Shown: positions 52,655 to 63,191, counted from the first letter of the stretch. The stretch is DNA of 64,000 nucleotides from Streptomyces sp. NBC_00178 (GCF_036206005.1 NZ_CP108143.1:1426001-1490000), one strand, 5' to 3'. Numbers and translations: made by a program. The notes: generated by a model from the letters alone, not told the origin.

Positions 52655-53419
52655 ATGGCGAAGAACATCCAGTCGCTGGAGCGGGCAGCCGCGATGCTGC
52701 GGCTGCTGGCGGGCGGCGAGCGTCGGCTCGGGCTGTCCGACATCTCGTCGTCCCTGGGCCTGGCCAAGGGCACCGCGCACGGCATCCTGCGCACCCTCCA
52801 GCACGAGGGCTTCGTCGAGCAGGACGCGGCGTCCGGCCGCTACCAGCTCGGCGCGGAGCTGCTGCGACTGGGCAACAGCTACCTGGACGTGCACGAACTG
52901 CGCGCCCGCGCGCTCGTGTGGACCGACGACCTGGCCCGGTCGAGCGGCGAGAGCGTGCACCTGGGCGTGCTGCACCAGCACGGCGTCCTGATCGTCCACC
53001 ACGTCTTCCGGCCGGACGACAGCCGGCAGGTCCTGGAGGTCGGCGCCATGCAGCCACTGCACTCCACCGCCCTGGGCAAGGTGATCGCGGCGTACGACCC
53101 CGTGGCGCACAGCGAGGCCACCGAGGTGGAGCGCCGGTCCTTCACGCCCCGCACCGTCACCGGTGACGAGGAGTTCGAGTCGATGCTCGACCTGATCCGG
53201 GCGCAGGGCTGGGCCGCGGACGTGGAGGAGACCTGGGAGGGCGTGGCCGCGGTGGCCGCCCCCGTCCACGACCGGCGCAGGATGCCGGTCGGCGCCGTGG
53301 CGGTGACCGGGGCGGTCGAGCGGGTCTGCGTGGGCGGCGAGATGCGCCCCGAGCTCGTCGCGGCGGTCCGGGACTGCGCCCGCGCCGTCTCCCGGGACCT
53401 GGGCGCCGGACGCTTCTGA
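52655..53419 (+). CDS. gylR: IclR-family repressor of glycerol catabolism (GylR)
   Basis: 254 residues. The IclR winged helix covers about 5-65 (ISSSLGLAKGTAHGILRTL), followed by the effector domain (about 80-250) with LHSTALGKVIAA. The name rests on its place directly upstream of glpF-glpK-glpD, the gyl operon layout known from S. coelicolor, where GylR represses until glycerol-3-phosphate is present. GGTGGAGGAG precedes the ATG. Divergent from metH. Confidence 0.92.
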   Translation: MAKNIQSLERAAAMLRLLAGGERRLGLSDISSSLGLAKGTAHGILRTLQHEGFVEQDAASGRYQLGAELLRLGNSYLDVHELRARALVWTDDLARSSGESVHLGVLHQHGVLIVHHVFRPDDSRQVLEVGAMQPLHSTALGKVIAAYDPVAHSEATEVERRSFTPRTVTGDEEFESMLDLIRAQGWAADVEETWEGVAAVAAPVHDRRRMPVGAVAVTGAVERVCVGGEMRPELVAAVRDCARAVSRDLGAGRF

Positions 53420-53493
53420 GCGGTACCCGCGGCGTCGGTAACGATCGAGTCGCGCGTCACACACCCCTTGACTCACCCCCTGCCAGGGAGAAA

Positions 53494-53537
53494 CATTGCC
53501 GCTCACCGGTCGGCATTGCCGAACACCTAACGGCAAT
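53494..53537 (+). promoter_or_regulatory. Candidate GylR operator region before glpFKD
   Basis: ATTGCCG occurs at 53495-53501 and again at 53515-53521 (20 bp apart, same helix face). The second forms an inverted repeat with CGGCAAT at 53531-53537 (9-nt spacer). The block lies about 145-190 bp upstream of glpF, where the operon promoter is expected. Confidence 0.6.
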
Positions 53538-53681
53538 ACGCGTTAGAGTGTGACAGTGCCGAGGGCCGGTCAAGCCCTACAGGTGAGTAGCCGCCGTCAG
53601 ACGGATACCCACCTGGGGCGCGATCCACCGGAGGGACCCGGTGTTTCGCCTTCCCCTGGACGAAGGACAAAGGAGTCGCGG

Positions 53682-54473
53682 GTGTCCAGCTCCGACATCT
53701 TCATCGGCGAGACCATCGGTACCGCCATACTCATCCTGCTCGGCGGCGGTGTCTGTGCCGCCGTCACCCTCAAGCGATCCAAAGCGCAGAACGCCGGCTG
53801 GCTGGCCATCACCTTCGGGTGGGGCTTCGCCGTGCTGACCGGCGCCTACATAGCCTCGGGCGTGTCCGGCGCCCACCTCAATCCGGCCGTCACGATCGGC
53901 CTCGCCATCCAGGGGGGTACCCCCTGGAGCGACGTGCCCCTGTACCTCGGCTCCCAGCTGCTGGGAGCCATGATCGGTGCCGTGCTCGTCTGGGCCGTCT
54001 ACTACGGACAGTTCCACGCGCACCTCACCGACCCCGAGATCGTGCGGAACCAGCCGGCCGAGGAAGGCATGGTCGACCAGAAGACCGCGCCGAAGGCGGG
54101 CCCCGTGCTCGGCGTCTTCAGCACCGGCCCGGAGATCCGCAACGGCCTGCAGAACGTCGTGACCGAGATCATCGCCACCTTCGTGCTGGTCCTGGCGATC
54201 CTGACCCAGGGCCTCAACGCCGAGGGCAACGGACTCGGCGTGCTCGGCGCGCTGATCACCTCGCTGGTGGTCGTCGGCATCGGCCTGTCGCTCGGCGGCC
54301 CGACCGGCTACGCGATCAACCCGGTGCGCGACCTCGGTCCGCGGATCGTGCACGCTTTGCTGCCGCTTCCGAACAAGGGCGGTTCGGACTGGGGCTACGT
54401 CTGGGTACCGGTGGTAGGACCGCTCATCGGGGCCGCGCTCGCGGGCGGTCTCTACAACCTCGCCTTCGCCTGA
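53682..54473 (+). CDS. glpF: Glycerol uptake facilitator (aquaglyceroporin)
   Basis: 263 residues with six membrane helices and two half-helix pore motifs, H-L-N-P-A-V-T-I-G and Y-A-I-N-P-V-R-D; the second carries V instead of A in NPA, as in some glycerol facilitators. GTG at 53682 with AAGGAG 7 nt upstream. It conducts glycerol into the cell ahead of phosphorylation by GlpK. First gene of the gyl operon (called gylC in S. coelicolor). Confidence 0.94.
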   Translation: MSSSDIFIGETIGTAILILLGGGVCAAVTLKRSKAQNAGWLAITFGWGFAVLTGAYIASGVSGAHLNPAVTIGLAIQGGTPWSDVPLYLGSQLLGAMIGAVLVWAVYYGQFHAHLTDPEIVRNQPAEEGMVDQKTAPKAGPVLGVFSTGPEIRNGLQNVVTEIIATFVLVLAILTQGLNAEGNGLGVLGALITSLVVVGIGLSLGGPTGYAINPVRDLGPRIVHALLPLPNKGGSDWGYVWVPVVGPLIGAALAGGLYNLAFA

Positions 54474-54511
54474 GCCAGACCGCACACCACACAGACTTCC
54501 GGGAGCACACC

Positions 54512-56041
54512 GTGACCGACTCACACACCACCGGGCCGTTCATCGCGGCCATCGACCAGGGCACCACGTCCAGCCGCTGCATCGTCTTCGACAAGGACGG
54601 CCGGATCGTCTCCGTCGACCAGAAGGAGCACGAACAGATCTTCCCCAAGCCGGGCTGGGTCGAGCACGACGCGAAGGAGATCTGGGAGAACGTCCAGGAG
54701 GTCGTCGCCGGGGCCGTCGTCAAGGCCGGCATCACCTCCGCCGACGTCAAGGCGATCGGCATCACCAACCAGCGCGAGACCACCCTGCTCTGGGACAAGA
54801 ACACCGGTGAGCCCGTCCACAACGCGCTCGTCTGGCAGGACACCCGCACCGACGCCCTCTGCCGGGAGCTCGGCCGCAACGTCGGCCAGGACCGCTTCCG
54901 CCGCGAGACCGGACTCCCGCTCGCGTCGTACTTCGCCGGGCCGAAGGTCCGCTGGCTGCTCGACAACGTCGAGGGGCTGCGCGAGCGTGCCGAGCGGGGC
55001 GACATCCTCTTCGGCACCATGGACTCCTGGGTCATCTGGAACCTGACCGGCGGCACCGACGGCGGCGTCCACGTCACCGACGTCACCAACGCCTCGCGCA
55101 CCCTGCTGATGAACCTGCACACGATGCAGTGGGACGACAAGATCGTCCAGTCGCTGGACATCCCGGCCGCCGTACTGCCCGAGATCCGCTCGTCGGCCGA
55201 GGTGTACGGCAACGCCAAGGGCGGCGTCCTCGACGGCGTCCCGGTCGCCTCCGCGCTGGGCGACCAGCAGGCGGCGCTGTTCGGCCAGACGTGTTTCGCC
55301 CAGGGCGAGGCCAAGTCCACGTACGGCACCGGCACCTTCATGCTGATGAACACCGGCCACACCCCGGTGAACTCGTACAACGGCCTGCTGACGACCGTCG
55401 GCTACCGGATCGGCGACCAGAAGGCGGTGTACGCCCTGGAGGGCTCCATCGCCGTCACCGGTTCGCTGGTGCAGTGGATGCGCGACCAGATGGGCCTGAT
55501 CAAGTCCGCGGCCGAGATCGAGACGCTCGCCTCGTCCGTCGAGGACAACGGCGGCGCGTACTTCGTGCCCGCGTTCTCCGGCCTGTTCGCACCGTACTGG
55601 CGTCCCGACGCCCGCGGCGTCATCGCCGGCCTCACCCGCTACGTCACCAAGGCGCACATCGCCCGTGCCGTACTCGAGGCCACCGCCTGGCAGACCCGCG
55701 AGATCAGCGACGCCATGACCAAGGACTCCGGCGTCGAGCTGACCGCGCTCAAGGTAGACGGCGGAATGACCTCCAACAACCTGCTGATGCAGACCCTCTC
55801 CGACTTCCTGGACGCACCCGTGGTGCGCCCCATGGTCGCCGAGACCACCTGCCTCGGCGCCGCCTACGCCGCCGGTCTCGCCGTCGGCTTCTGGCCGGAC
55901 ACCGACGCGCTGCGCGCCAACTGGCGCCGGGCCGCCGAGTGGACACCCCGCATGGACGCGGCCACGCGTGACCGCGAGTACAAGAGCTGGCTCAAGGCCG
56001 TCGAACGGACCATGGGCTGGATCGAGGACGAAGAGAGCTGA
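54512..56041 (+). CDS. glpK: Glycerol kinase
   Basis: 509 residues of the FGGY kinase fold. N-terminal [14 protein letters not shown] (ATP site), [10 protein letters not shown], the glycerol-binding R-E-T and W-Q-D-T-R-T, and the C-terminal [12 protein letters not shown] segment are all typical. GTG start with GGGAG upstream, 38 bp after glpF. It produces sn-glycerol-3-phosphate, the substrate of GlpD and the probable inducer of GylR. Confidence 0.97.
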   Translation: MTDSHTTGPFIAAIDQGTTSSRCIVFDKDGRIVSVDQKEHEQIFPKPGWVEHDAKEIWENVQEVVAGAVVKAGITSADVKAIGITNQRETTLLWDKNTGEPVHNALVWQDTRTDALCRELGRNVGQDRFRRETGLPLASYFAGPKVRWLLDNVEGLRERAERGDILFGTMDSWVIWNLTGGTDGGVHVTDVTNASRTLLMNLHTMQWDDKIVQSLDIPAAVLPEIRSSAEVYGNAKGGVLDGVPVASALGDQQAALFGQTCFAQGEAKSTYGTGTFMLMNTGHTPVNSYNGLLTTVGYRIGDQKAVYALEGSIAVTGSLVQWMRDQMGLIKSAAEIETLASSVEDNGGAYFVPAFSGLFAPYWRPDARGVIAGLTRYVTKAHIARAVLEATAWQTREISDAMTKDSGVELTALKVDGGMTSNNLLMQTLSDFLDAPVVRPMVAETTCLGAAYAAGLAVGFWPDTDALRANWRRAAEWTPRMDAATRDREYKSWLKAVERTMGWIEDEES

Positions 56042-56053
56042 GGAGCACACGAC

Positions 56054-57664
56054 ATGACCACCCTGCAGAGCGTCCCCGCCCTCGGGACGCATCCGGCCTC
56101 CGGCTCCCTCCAGAGCCGCGCCGAGACCCGGGAGCGGCTTTCCAAGGCGACGTACGACCTCCTGGTGATCGGCGGCGGCATCCTGGGCATCTCCACCGCC
56201 TGGCATGCGGCGCAGTCCGGACTGCGGGTGGCCCTGGTGGACGCCGGCGACTTCGCCGGCGCCACCTCGTCCGCCTCGTCCAAGCTGCTCCACGGCGGTC
56301 TGCGCTACCTGCAGACCGGCGCGGTGAAGCTGGTCGCGGAGAACCACTTCGAGCGGCGCGCCGTCTCGCGCCAGGTCGCCCCGCACCTGGCCAACCCGCT
56401 CACCTTCTACCTGCCGGTCTACAAGGGCGGCCCGCACGGCGCCGCCAAGCTCGGCGCGGGCGTCTTCGCCTACTCGGCGCTGTCCGCCTTCGGTGACGGC
56501 GTCGGCCACGTCATCAGCCCGGCCCGCGCCCAGCGCGACGTGCCGGAGCTGCGGACGGACAACCTGAAGGCCGTCGCCGTCTACGGCGACGACCAGATGA
56601 ACGACGCCCGCATGGCGCTGATGACCGTGCGCGCGGCGGTCGACGCCGGCGCCGAGGTCCTCAACCACGCCGCCGTCACCGGGCTGCGCTTCACCAGGGG
56701 CCGGGTGACCGGCGCCGAACTGAAGGACCGTCAGGACGGTACGGAGTTCGGCATCGACGCGCGGCTGGTGCTGAACGCCACCGGGCCGTGGGTCGACCAC
56801 CTGCGGAAGCTGGAGGACCCGAACGCGGCGCCCTCCATACGCCTGTCCAAGGGCGCGCACCTGGTGCTGAAGCGCACCCGTCCGTGGCGGGCCGCGCTGG
56901 CGACCCCGATCGACAAGTACCGCATCACGTTCGCCCTGCCGTGGGAGGACATGCTCCTGCTCGGCACGACGGACGAGGAGTACGAGGGCGACCCGGCCGA
57001 CGTCTCGGTCACCGAGAAGGACACGGCGCAGATCCTGGACGAGGCGGCCTTCTCGGTCCGGGACCAGCAGCTGTCCCGGGACCTGATCACGTACTCCTTC
57101 GCGGGCCTGCGGGTGCTGCCAGGAGGCCCCGGGGACACCTCGAAGGCGAAGCGCGAGACGGTCGTGACGGAGGGCCGCGGCGGCATGCTGTCGGTCGCCG
57201 GCGGCAAGTGGACCACGTTCCGCCACATCGGCCGCACGGTGATGAACAAGCTGGCCGAGCTGCCCGGGCACCCCCTCTCCGAGGACATGGAGCCCATGGC
57301 GCGCCTGCCGAGGAAGATGCCTCTGCCCGGTATCGCGAACCCGAACGCGGTCGCCCACCGGCTGCTGGCCGGCGGCGGGACGCCGGGGCCGCGGATGTCC
57401 GCCGACACCGCGCGGCACCTCGCGACCCACTACGGCTCGCTCTCCTTCGACATCGCGCGCCTGGCGGACGAGGACCCGGCGCTCGCCGAGCGCATCCACC
57501 CCGACGCCCCGGAGATCTGGGCGCAGGTGGCGTACGCGCGCGACCGCGAGTGGGCCGAGACGGCGGACGACGTGCTGCGGCGCCGGACGACGCTGACGAT
57601 CCGGGGTCTCGCGACCGACGACATCCGATCGCGGGTCGAGGACATGCTGGCCGACGGACGCTGA
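56054..57664 (+). CDS. glpD: Aerobic glycerol-3-phosphate dehydrogenase
   Basis: 536 residues. The FAD-binding motif V-I-G-G-G-I-L-G is at about residues 35-42. A-S-S-K-L-L-H-G-G-L-R-Y-L-Q and E-R-R-A-V-S-R-Q are GlpD landmarks, and the C-terminal helical cap (about 400-530) is present. It oxidises glycerol-3-phosphate to dihydroxyacetone phosphate at the membrane and passes electrons to menaquinone. ATG 12 bp after glpK. Last gene of the gyl operon here. Confidence 0.96.
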   Translation: MTTLQSVPALGTHPASGSLQSRAETRERLSKATYDLLVIGGGILGISTAWHAAQSGLRVALVDAGDFAGATSSASSKLLHGGLRYLQTGAVKLVAENHFERRAVSRQVAPHLANPLTFYLPVYKGGPHGAAKLGAGVFAYSALSAFGDGVGHVISPARAQRDVPELRTDNLKAVAVYGDDQMNDARMALMTVRAAVDAGAEVLNHAAVTGLRFTRGRVTGAELKDRQDGTEFGIDARLVLNATGPWVDHLRKLEDPNAAPSIRLSKGAHLVLKRTRPWRAALATPIDKYRITFALPWEDMLLLGTTDEEYEGDPADVSVTEKDTAQILDEAAFSVRDQQLSRDLITYSFAGLRVLPGGPGDTSKAKRETVVTEGRGGMLSVAGGKWTTFRHIGRTVMNKLAELPGHPLSEDMEPMARLPRKMPLPGIANPNAVAHRLLAGGGTPGPRMSADTARHLATHYGSLSFDIARLADEDPALAERIHPDAPEIWAQVAYARDREWAETADDVLRRRTTLTIRGLATDDIRSRVEDMLADGR

Positions 57665-57680
57665 CGGCACTGCGGTCACG

Positions 57681-57716
57681 ACAGGGGCGGTCTCCCGGAC
57701 AGGGGGCCGCCCCTGT
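57681..57716. terminator. Terminator after the gyl operon
   Basis: A 10-bp perfect stem (57681-57690 / 57707-57716) with a 16-nt loop, 16 bp past the glpD stop. Confidence 0.65.
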
Positions 57717-57893
57717 GGCACACCCCCTCCGCGCACCTCCGCGCGGCGCCGGGGAGGTGCCACACCGCCGCCATACGGGCGCAACGTGGCACGGGGAGAG
57801 TGGAGGGACGTCCGGACGGCGCCGACGGCTGCGGGCCGCTGCCGGGCAGTCCCGGCGCCACCGGACTCCCCTGCCACGGAAGGAACGAGTCCT

Positions 57894-58952
57894 GTGAGAT
57901 TCTCCGTACTCTCCCTCGTCGGACATGCGCCGCATCCGCTGACCGGCGAACTGCGCCCGGCCGCGGACCGGTTCCACGAGGTGATCGAGACCGGTGTGGC
58001 GGCCGAGCGGCTCGGCTTCGACGCGTACGCCGTCGGGGAGCGGCACGCCGGACCCTTCCTCTCCTCCAGTCCGGGCGTGGTCCTGGGCGCGCTGGCGGCC
58101 CGTACCACCGCCATCCGGCTGCTGACCGGAGTCACGGTCGTCGCGATCCTCGATCCGGTGCGGGTCGCGGAGGACTTCGCGACCCTCGACCAGATCGCGC
58201 GGGGCCGGGTCGAACTCGTCGTCGGCAAGGGTGCGGAGGCGGGCCACTTCAGCCTGTTCGGGCTGGACGAGGAGCGGCAGTGGGACCTGCAGAGGGAGAA
58301 GTACGAGCTGCTGAGGCGGCTGTGGGCCGAGGAGGGGGTGGACTGGGAGGGCGAGTTCAGGCCTCCGCTGAAGGACGTGACGACCGTGCCGCGGCCGTAC
58401 GCGGGCCCTTTGCGCGTCTGGCACGGCTCGGCCACCAGCCTCGACTCCCCCGAGCTGGCGGCCCGGCACGGCGATCCGCTGTTCACCGCCAACGCGGTGC
58501 AGCCGCGTGAGGCGTACGCGAGGCTGGTGGCCCACTACCGTCGCCGCTTCGAGGAGCACGGGCACGATCCGGCCACCGCACGGGTGGCCGCCGGCTCGGG
58601 CGGTCTGCTGATCGGGGACACCCCGCGGCGGACGGTCGCGCGCTACAAGGAGCTGTACGAGGCCAGGGTCGCCCAGTCCTTCAAGCCGCATCTGGAGGGC
58701 AGGGCCGGGTACAACACACCGTTCCGGACGATCGAGGACGCGATCGCCGACGGACCCCAGCTGATCGGCTCACCCCAGCAGATCATCGACAAGATCCTGG
58801 GCTTCCACGCCGCCTACGGCCACGACCTGCAGTCGGTCACCGTGGACGGCTTCGGCCTGGCGCTCGGCGAGCAGCTGGAGACGCTCCAGCGGTTCGCGGA
58901 GGAGATCGCGCCGGTCGTACGCCGCGAGGCCCCCACCACGCTCTGGGACTGA
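57894..58952 (+). CDS. LLM-class flavin-dependent oxidoreductase (luciferase-like monooxygenase family)
   Basis: 352 residues from the GTG at 57894, behind GGAAGGA. The bacterial-luciferase-like TIM barrel shows E-R-L-G-F-D-A-Y-A-V-G-E-R-H, L-T-G-V-T-V-V-A-I-L-D-P-V-R, ARGRVELVVGKGAEA and a C-terminal G-S-P-Q-Q-I-I-D-K-I segment. It uses FMNH2 or F420; the family cannot be split by eye. Separated from glpD by a terminator, so probably independent. It may correspond in position to the extra gene reported after gylB in S. coelicolor, but that is not secure. Confidence 0.88.
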   Translation: MRFSVLSLVGHAPHPLTGELRPAADRFHEVIETGVAAERLGFDAYAVGERHAGPFLSSSPGVVLGALAARTTAIRLLTGVTVVAILDPVRVAEDFATLDQIARGRVELVVGKGAEAGHFSLFGLDEERQWDLQREKYELLRRLWAEEGVDWEGEFRPPLKDVTTVPRPYAGPLRVWHGSATSLDSPELAARHGDPLFTANAVQPREAYARLVAHYRRRFEEHGHDPATARVAAGSGGLLIGDTPRRTVARYKELYEARVAQSFKPHLEGRAGYNTPFRTIEDAIADGPQLIGSPQQIIDKILGFHAAYGHDLQSVTVDGFGLALGEQLETLQRFAEEIAPVVRREAPTTLWD

Positions 58953-58976
58953 CACGGGCGAAGCGGCGGGCCCCGG

Positions 58977-58997
58977 GCGGCCGGGGTACCCGGCCGC
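58977..58997. terminator. Possible terminator after the LLM oxidoreductase gene
   Basis: A 9-bp perfect GC stem (58977-58985 / 58989-58997) with a 3-nt loop, 25 bp past the stop. Confidence 0.5.
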
Positions 58998-59221
58998 GGC
59001 GGCGAGTCGGCGGAGGGCGGGACGGTACCCCGGGGGAACTCCGGATCCCCTCCGCCCGGTTCCTCCACCACGATCTCGTCTCCGGGGGCTTCCGGCCGGT
59101 CTCCGGGGGACATGAATGACCAGTGGCACGGATCGCCACCACATGCAAACGGGCTGCGGCCCGGGGACCCGGAAGTCGTAAGGTTGGTCCGTACACAAGG
59201 GAACTTGGGAAGGAGGCCTGG

Positions 59222-60241
59222 GTGATCGAGCTCGAGGGGGTACCCGAGCTGATCGACCCGGTCATGGTGGCCGCGTTCGAAGGCTGGAACGACGCCGGTG
59301 ACGCCGCCTCCACCGCGGTCGGACATCTGGACCGGGAATGGAAGGGCGAGGTCTTCGCGGCGCTCGACGCCGAGGACTACTACGACTTCCAGGTCAATCG
59401 CCCCACGGTGTGGCTGGACGGTGGTTCACGCAAGATCACCTGGCCCACCACGCGGCTCTCCGTGGTCCGGATCGGCGGGGAGAAACCCCGCGATCTCGTG
59501 CTGGTCCGGGGCATCGAACCCTCCATGCGCTGGCGCTCGTTCTGCAACGAGATCCTTGGTTTCGCGCATGAGCTGGGCGTCGAGATGGTCGTGATCCTGG
59601 GCGCACTGCTCGGCGACACCCCGCACACGCGGCCGGTGCCCGTCAGCGGTGTCACCTCGGACCCGGACCTGGCCAGGACGATGGACCTGGAGGAGACGCG
59701 GTACGAGGGCCCGACCGGCATCGTCGGCATCCTCCAGGAAGCCTGTACGCACGCCGGGGTGCCCGCCGTGAGCCTCTGGGCGGCGGTTCCCCACTACGTG
59801 TCCCAGCCGCCGAACCCCAAGGCGACGCTGGCGCTCCTGAACCGGCTGGAGGACCTGCTCGGACTCCGGATCCCGCTGGGCGAACTGCCCGAGGACGCCC
59901 GCGCCTGGCAGCTCGGGGTCGATCAGCTGGCCTCTGAGGACAGCGAGGTCGCGGAGTACGTGCAGACGCTCGAGGAGGCGCGGGACACCGCCGAGCTGCC
60001 CGAGGCGTCCGGCGAGGCCATCGCCCGGGAGTTCGAGCGCTATCTCCGGCGCAGGGACGTGGGCGGCCCCGGCGGGCACGCGACGGAGAGCGGCGACGCG
60101 CCGTACCTCCGGGACACCTCCGGCGGGCGCACCCGGCCGCCCAAGCCGCAGCGCCCCGACAAGGGGCGGCCCAAGGACGGCGACGGGGGCACGCACGGCG
60201 ACCCGCCGTCCGGCCCGGACGAGGACCCCTCGGACGGCTGA
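59222..60241 (+). CDS. PAC2 (proteasome assembly chaperone) family protein
   Basis: 339 residues from the GTG at 59222, preceded by GGAAGGAGG. The PAC2 fold (about 10-240) carries M-V-A-A-F-E-G-W-N-D-A-G-D-A-A, the family hallmark, and L-W-A-A-V-P-H-Y-V. The last 60 or so residues are disordered and basic/Pro/Gly-rich. Family members resemble eukaryotic proteasome assembly chaperone 2; in mycobacteria a homologue has been studied for an effect on cell shape and division. A link to the proteasome genes 20 kb away is untested. Confidence 0.88.
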   Translation: MIELEGVPELIDPVMVAAFEGWNDAGDAASTAVGHLDREWKGEVFAALDAEDYYDFQVNRPTVWLDGGSRKITWPTTRLSVVRIGGEKPRDLVLVRGIEPSMRWRSFCNEILGFAHELGVEMVVILGALLGDTPHTRPVPVSGVTSDPDLARTMDLEETRYEGPTGIVGILQEACTHAGVPAVSLWAAVPHYVSQPPNPKATLALLNRLEDLLGLRIPLGELPEDARAWQLGVDQLASEDSEVAEYVQTLEEARDTAELPEASGEAIAREFERYLRRRDVGGPGGHATESGDAPYLRDTSGGRTRPPKPQRPDKGRPKDGDGGTHGDPPSGPDEDPSDG

Positions 60242-60288
60242 CCGCCGCTGTGCGGGGGCCGGCGCGACCAGGGCGAGCCGGACCGGAA

Positions 60289-60332
60289 GACGGGCCCGGG
60301 CCCCGCGATCTCTCGCGGGGCCCGGGCCCGTC
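60289..60332. terminator. Bidirectional terminator between the PAC2 gene and mshC
   Basis: A perfect 20-bp stem (60289-60308 / 60313-60332) with a TCTC loop, between convergent stops at 60241 and 60348. The strongest terminator in the window. Confidence 0.92.
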
Positions 60333-60347
60333 ACACGTGCCGGCGGG

Positions 60348-61577
60348 TTACAGCGCGACGCCGAGGAGGGCGTCCACGGTGCGGGAGACGACGCCGGGGG
60401 CGCCCTCGTCCGTGCCTCCCTCGGCGTTCTGCCGGGCCGCCCAGCGGTCCACGGCGGCGAGGGCGGCGGGAGCGTCCAGGTCGTCGGCCAGTGCCTCCCT
60501 GACCTCCTCGACCAGGGCTTCGGCGGAGTGTCCGTCGGGCCGGGACACGGCGGCACGCCACCGTGCCAGCCGCTCGACCGCGTCGGCGAGCACCTGGTCC
60601 GTCCACTCCCAGTCGGACCGGTAGTGGTGCGCGAGCAGGGAGAGCCTGATCGCCGCGGGGTCGACGTCGTCCCGGCGCAGCGCCGAGACGAAGACCAGGT
60701 TGCCCTTGGACTTGGACATCTTCTCGCCGCCGAGGGCGACCATGCCGGCGTGCACGTAGGCGCGGGCGAACGGGTGCTCGCCCGTCAGCACCTGGGCGTG
60801 CGAGGCGCCCATCTCGTGGTGCGGGAAGGCCAGGTCGGAACCGCCGCCCTGGACGTCGAAGCTCATGCCGAGGTGGTCCAGCGCGATCGCGACGCACTCG
60901 ATGTGCCAGCCGGGCCTGCCGCGGCCGAGCGAGCCCCCGTCCCAGCTCGGCTCGCCCTCGCGGGCGGCCATCCAGAGCATCGGGTCGAGCGGGTTCTTCT
61001 TGCCGGGGCGCTCCGGGTCACCGCCGCGCTCGGCGGAGAGCAGGCGCATCGCCTCGGCGTCGAGGTGGGAGACCTCTCCGAAGCGGGGGTCGCTCTCGAC
61101 CGAGAAGTAGACGTCGCCGTCGAGTTCGTAGGCGGCGCCCGCGTCCCGCAGGCGTTCGACGAGCGGGACGATGCCGGGTATCGCCTCCACCGCACCGATG
61201 TAGTGCTTCGGGGGGAGCATGCGCAGAGCGGTCATGTCCTCCCGGAAGAGGGTCGTCTCGCGCTCCGCGAGCTCGGTCCAGTCCTCGCCGTCGCGCACGG
61301 CCCGCTCCAGCAGCGGATCATCCACGTCGGTCACGTTCTGGACGTAGTGAACCTGCCGCTTGGTGTCGAGCCACACGCGCTGAACGAGGTCGAACGCGTT
61401 GTAGGTCGCCGCATGACCCATGTGGGTCGCGTCGTACGGCGTGATGCCGCAGACGTAGATGCGGGCGACGGGACCGGGGTCAAGGGTGATCCGTCCGCCG
61501 GTCGCGGTGTCGTGGATCCGAAGGTCGCGGCCCTTGCCAGGCAGGGCGGGGACCTCAGAAGCGGGCCAGGCATGCAT
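60348..61577 (-). CDS. mshC: L-cysteine:1D-myo-inositol 2-amino-2-deoxy-alpha-D-glucopyranoside ligase MshC
   Basis: 409 residues, the usual length. It is a cysteinyl-tRNA-synthetase paralogue: [13 protein letters not shown] gives the zinc cysteine and HIGH-type ATP site, and [10 protein letters not shown] is the KMSKS loop. G-W-H-I-E-C and the missing tRNA anticodon domain distinguish it from CysRS. It joins cysteine to glucosaminyl-inositol using ATP, the penultimate step to mycothiol. ATG at 61577. Confidence 0.97.
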   Translation of the reverse strand: MHAWPASEVPALPGKGRDLRIHDTATGGRITLDPGPVARIYVCGITPYDATHMGHAATYNAFDLVQRVWLDTKRQVHYVQNVTDVDDPLLERAVRDGEDWTELAERETTLFREDMTALRMLPPKHYIGAVEAIPGIVPLVERLRDAGAAYELDGDVYFSVESDPRFGEVSHLDAEAMRLLSAERGGDPERPGKKNPLDPMLWMAAREGEPSWDGGSLGRGRPGWHIECVAIALDHLGMSFDVQGGGSDLAFPHHEMGASHAQVLTGEHPFARAYVHAGMVALGGEKMSKSKGNLVFVSALRRDDVDPAAIRLSLLAHHYRSDWEWTDQVLADAVERLARWRAAVSRPDGHSAEALVEEVREALADDLDAPAALAAVDRWAARQNAEGGTDEGAPGVVSRTVDALLGVAL

Positions 61578-61776
61578 GTCATGAGCGTAACCGGACGATG
61601 CTTCCGGATACGAACCGGATGACGGATCGTGGCCGAAGAGGCGGTCTTGCGCGAAACGCCGCCTTAGGCTGCCGCTCCGTGCCGGCGTGGTCCCCGGACG
61701 CACCGCCGAAGCCGCCGGACGGCCCCGTGAAGGGGCTGCCGCCCGGCGGCGGGCCGTCCGCGGGGGACCCCGGCCG

Positions 61777-62637
61777 TCAGACCGGGGGCCAGGGAATCGC
61801 CGGCCACTCACCGCTGGGCTGCGGATGGCGGCCGGACGTGCGCAGGGCCTCCACCCGGGCCCGCAGGGCATCCAGCTCCGCGGGCGTGATGAGTTCCGCC
61901 AACCGGGTGGCGAGCGCCGCGCCCGGTGCCAGTGCGCCGGACAGACCGCTCAGCACCTCCACGGCCTCCGCCGTCAGGGACTCGCCCGCCCATCCCCACA
62001 GGAGCGTCCGCAGCTTGTCGTCCGCGTTGAAGGTGACGCCGTGGTCGATGCCGTACAGCCGGCCGCCGGGCGCGGGAAGAAGGTGCCCGCCCTTGCGGTC
62101 CCCGTTGTTGATCACGGCGTCCAGCACGGCGAGCCGGCGGAGCCGGGGATCGTCGGCGTGCACGAGCAGCGCGGTCCGCCCCTCGCCCACCTCGGCGAAT
62201 CCCACCGCCTTCCAGCCGTCACCCGGCTCCTCCTCCTCGACGAGCGCGAGCAGGGGCGGCAGCCCGTGGGCCCGGCCGGCATCGCCGTCCGCGGTCTCCT
62301 CGGCCTCGATCCACAGCTGGCACATCCCCTCGCCGTAGGGGCCCTCGCGCAGCACCGTGGGGGGCACGAGGCCCCAGCCGGTGGCCTCGGAGACCTCGTA
62401 CGCCGCGACCTCGCGCCGGGCGAGGTTGCCGTCGGGGAAGTCCCACAGCGGCTGCTCCCCGGCGACCGGCTTGTAGACGCAGGTGCGCTCCTCGCCGTCG
62501 TACGCCACCGTGCAGTAGAGCACCGCGTTCGACGCGCCCCTGACCTGCCCGAGGACCGTGAGCTCCCCCTCGGTGAGCAGGGTGCGCAGCCCGGCCTCCG
62601 TCAGGCCCCGCGACGGTATCCGTTCTGGCGCGGGCAT
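61777..62637 (-). CDS. SCO1664-family protein (PI3/4-kinase-like fold)
   Basis: 286 residues. The segments [14 protein letters not shown] and [14 protein letters not shown] with G-I-D-H-G-V-T-F resemble the ATP- and metal-binding parts of phosphatidylinositol 3/4-kinase-like proteins (HipA-type core). I recall this as the conserved actinobacterial family named SCO1664. ATG at 62637 overlaps the DUF3090 stop by 37 bp. With DUF3090 and a histidine phosphatase it forms a linked trio near mshC. Activity unknown. Confidence 0.82.
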   Translation of the reverse strand: MPAPERIPSRGLTEAGLRTLLTEGELTVLGQVRGASNAVLYCTVAYDGEERTCVYKPVAGEQPLWDFPDGNLARREVAAYEVSEATGWGLVPPTVLREGPYGEGMCQLWIEAEETADGDAGRAHGLPPLLALVEEEEPGDGWKAVGFAEVGEGRTALLVHADDPRLRRLAVLDAVINNGDRKGGHLLPAPGGRLYGIDHGVTFNADDKLRTLLWGWAGESLTAEAVEVLSGLSGALAPGAALATRLAELITPAELDALRARVEALRTSGRHPQPSGEWPAIPWPPV

Positions 62638-63191
62638 ACGTGTCCTTCCGGGTCGAGGGGGAGGCTGCACAGCGGGCAGGGCGGGCGGCCGGCGTTCACG
62701 ACGTCCAGGGCCCTCTTGGCGAAGGCCCGCGCCTGCGCGCCGCTCAGCCGGACGCGGAGCATCGGCGGGCCGTTCTCCTCGTCCTGCAGGAGCCTTTCCT
62801 CGGCTTCGGCGAGGTCGTCGTCGGAGTCGGCCTCGAGCTCGACGAGGGCCTGCGCCTCGACGATCATGCGCTGCTCGTCGCCGTCCCAGGCGAGTGCCAT
62901 CGTCCCGACCCTGAACTCCTCCTCGACGGGGGCGTCCAGCGGGGCGGTGTCGGCGACGTCCGTGGGTGCGACGGCCGGCACGGGTGAGTTGCCGCCGGTC
63001 CGCCGGACGACCTCGTCGAGGAGTTCGTCGATCCGTTCGGCCAACGCGGCGACCTGGGTCTTCTCCAGGGCCACGCTCGTGACCCGTCCCTTGGATGTCG
63101 CCTGCAGGAAAAACGTACGGCGGCCAGGCAGCCCGACCGTACCGGCCACGAAACGGTCCGGGGGGTCGTAGAGGAACACCTGACGGGACAC
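62601..63191 (-). CDS. DUF3090 domain protein
   Basis: 196 residues starting V-S-R-Q-V-F-L-Y-D-P-P-D-R-F-V-A-G-T-V-G (GTG start). It is acidic in the middle and ends with a small zinc-knuckle-like C-P-L-C-x11-C-P. DUF3090 proteins are actinobacterial and uncharacterised; they consistently neighbour the SCO1664-type and phosphomutase-type genes. Probably translationally linked to the downstream gene by the 37-bp overlap. No function can be assigned. Confidence 0.85.
   Translation of the reverse strand: MSRQVFLYDPPDRFVAGTVGLPGRRTFFLQATSKGRVTSVALEKTQVAALAERIDELLDEVVRRTGGNSPVPAVAPTDVADTAPLDAPVEEEFRVGTMALAWDGDEQRMIVEAQALVELEADSDDDLAEAEERLLQDEENGPPMLRVRLSGAQARAFAKRALDVVNAGRPPCPLCSLPLDPEGHVCPRQNGYRRGA

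Noticed and set aside
54521..58492. A 1323-codon open frame on the minus strand, opposite glpK, glpD and the LLM gene
   Set aside because: It is a GC-skew shadow: composition is Arg/Gly/Val/His-rich without domains, and three well-defined genes lie on the other strand.
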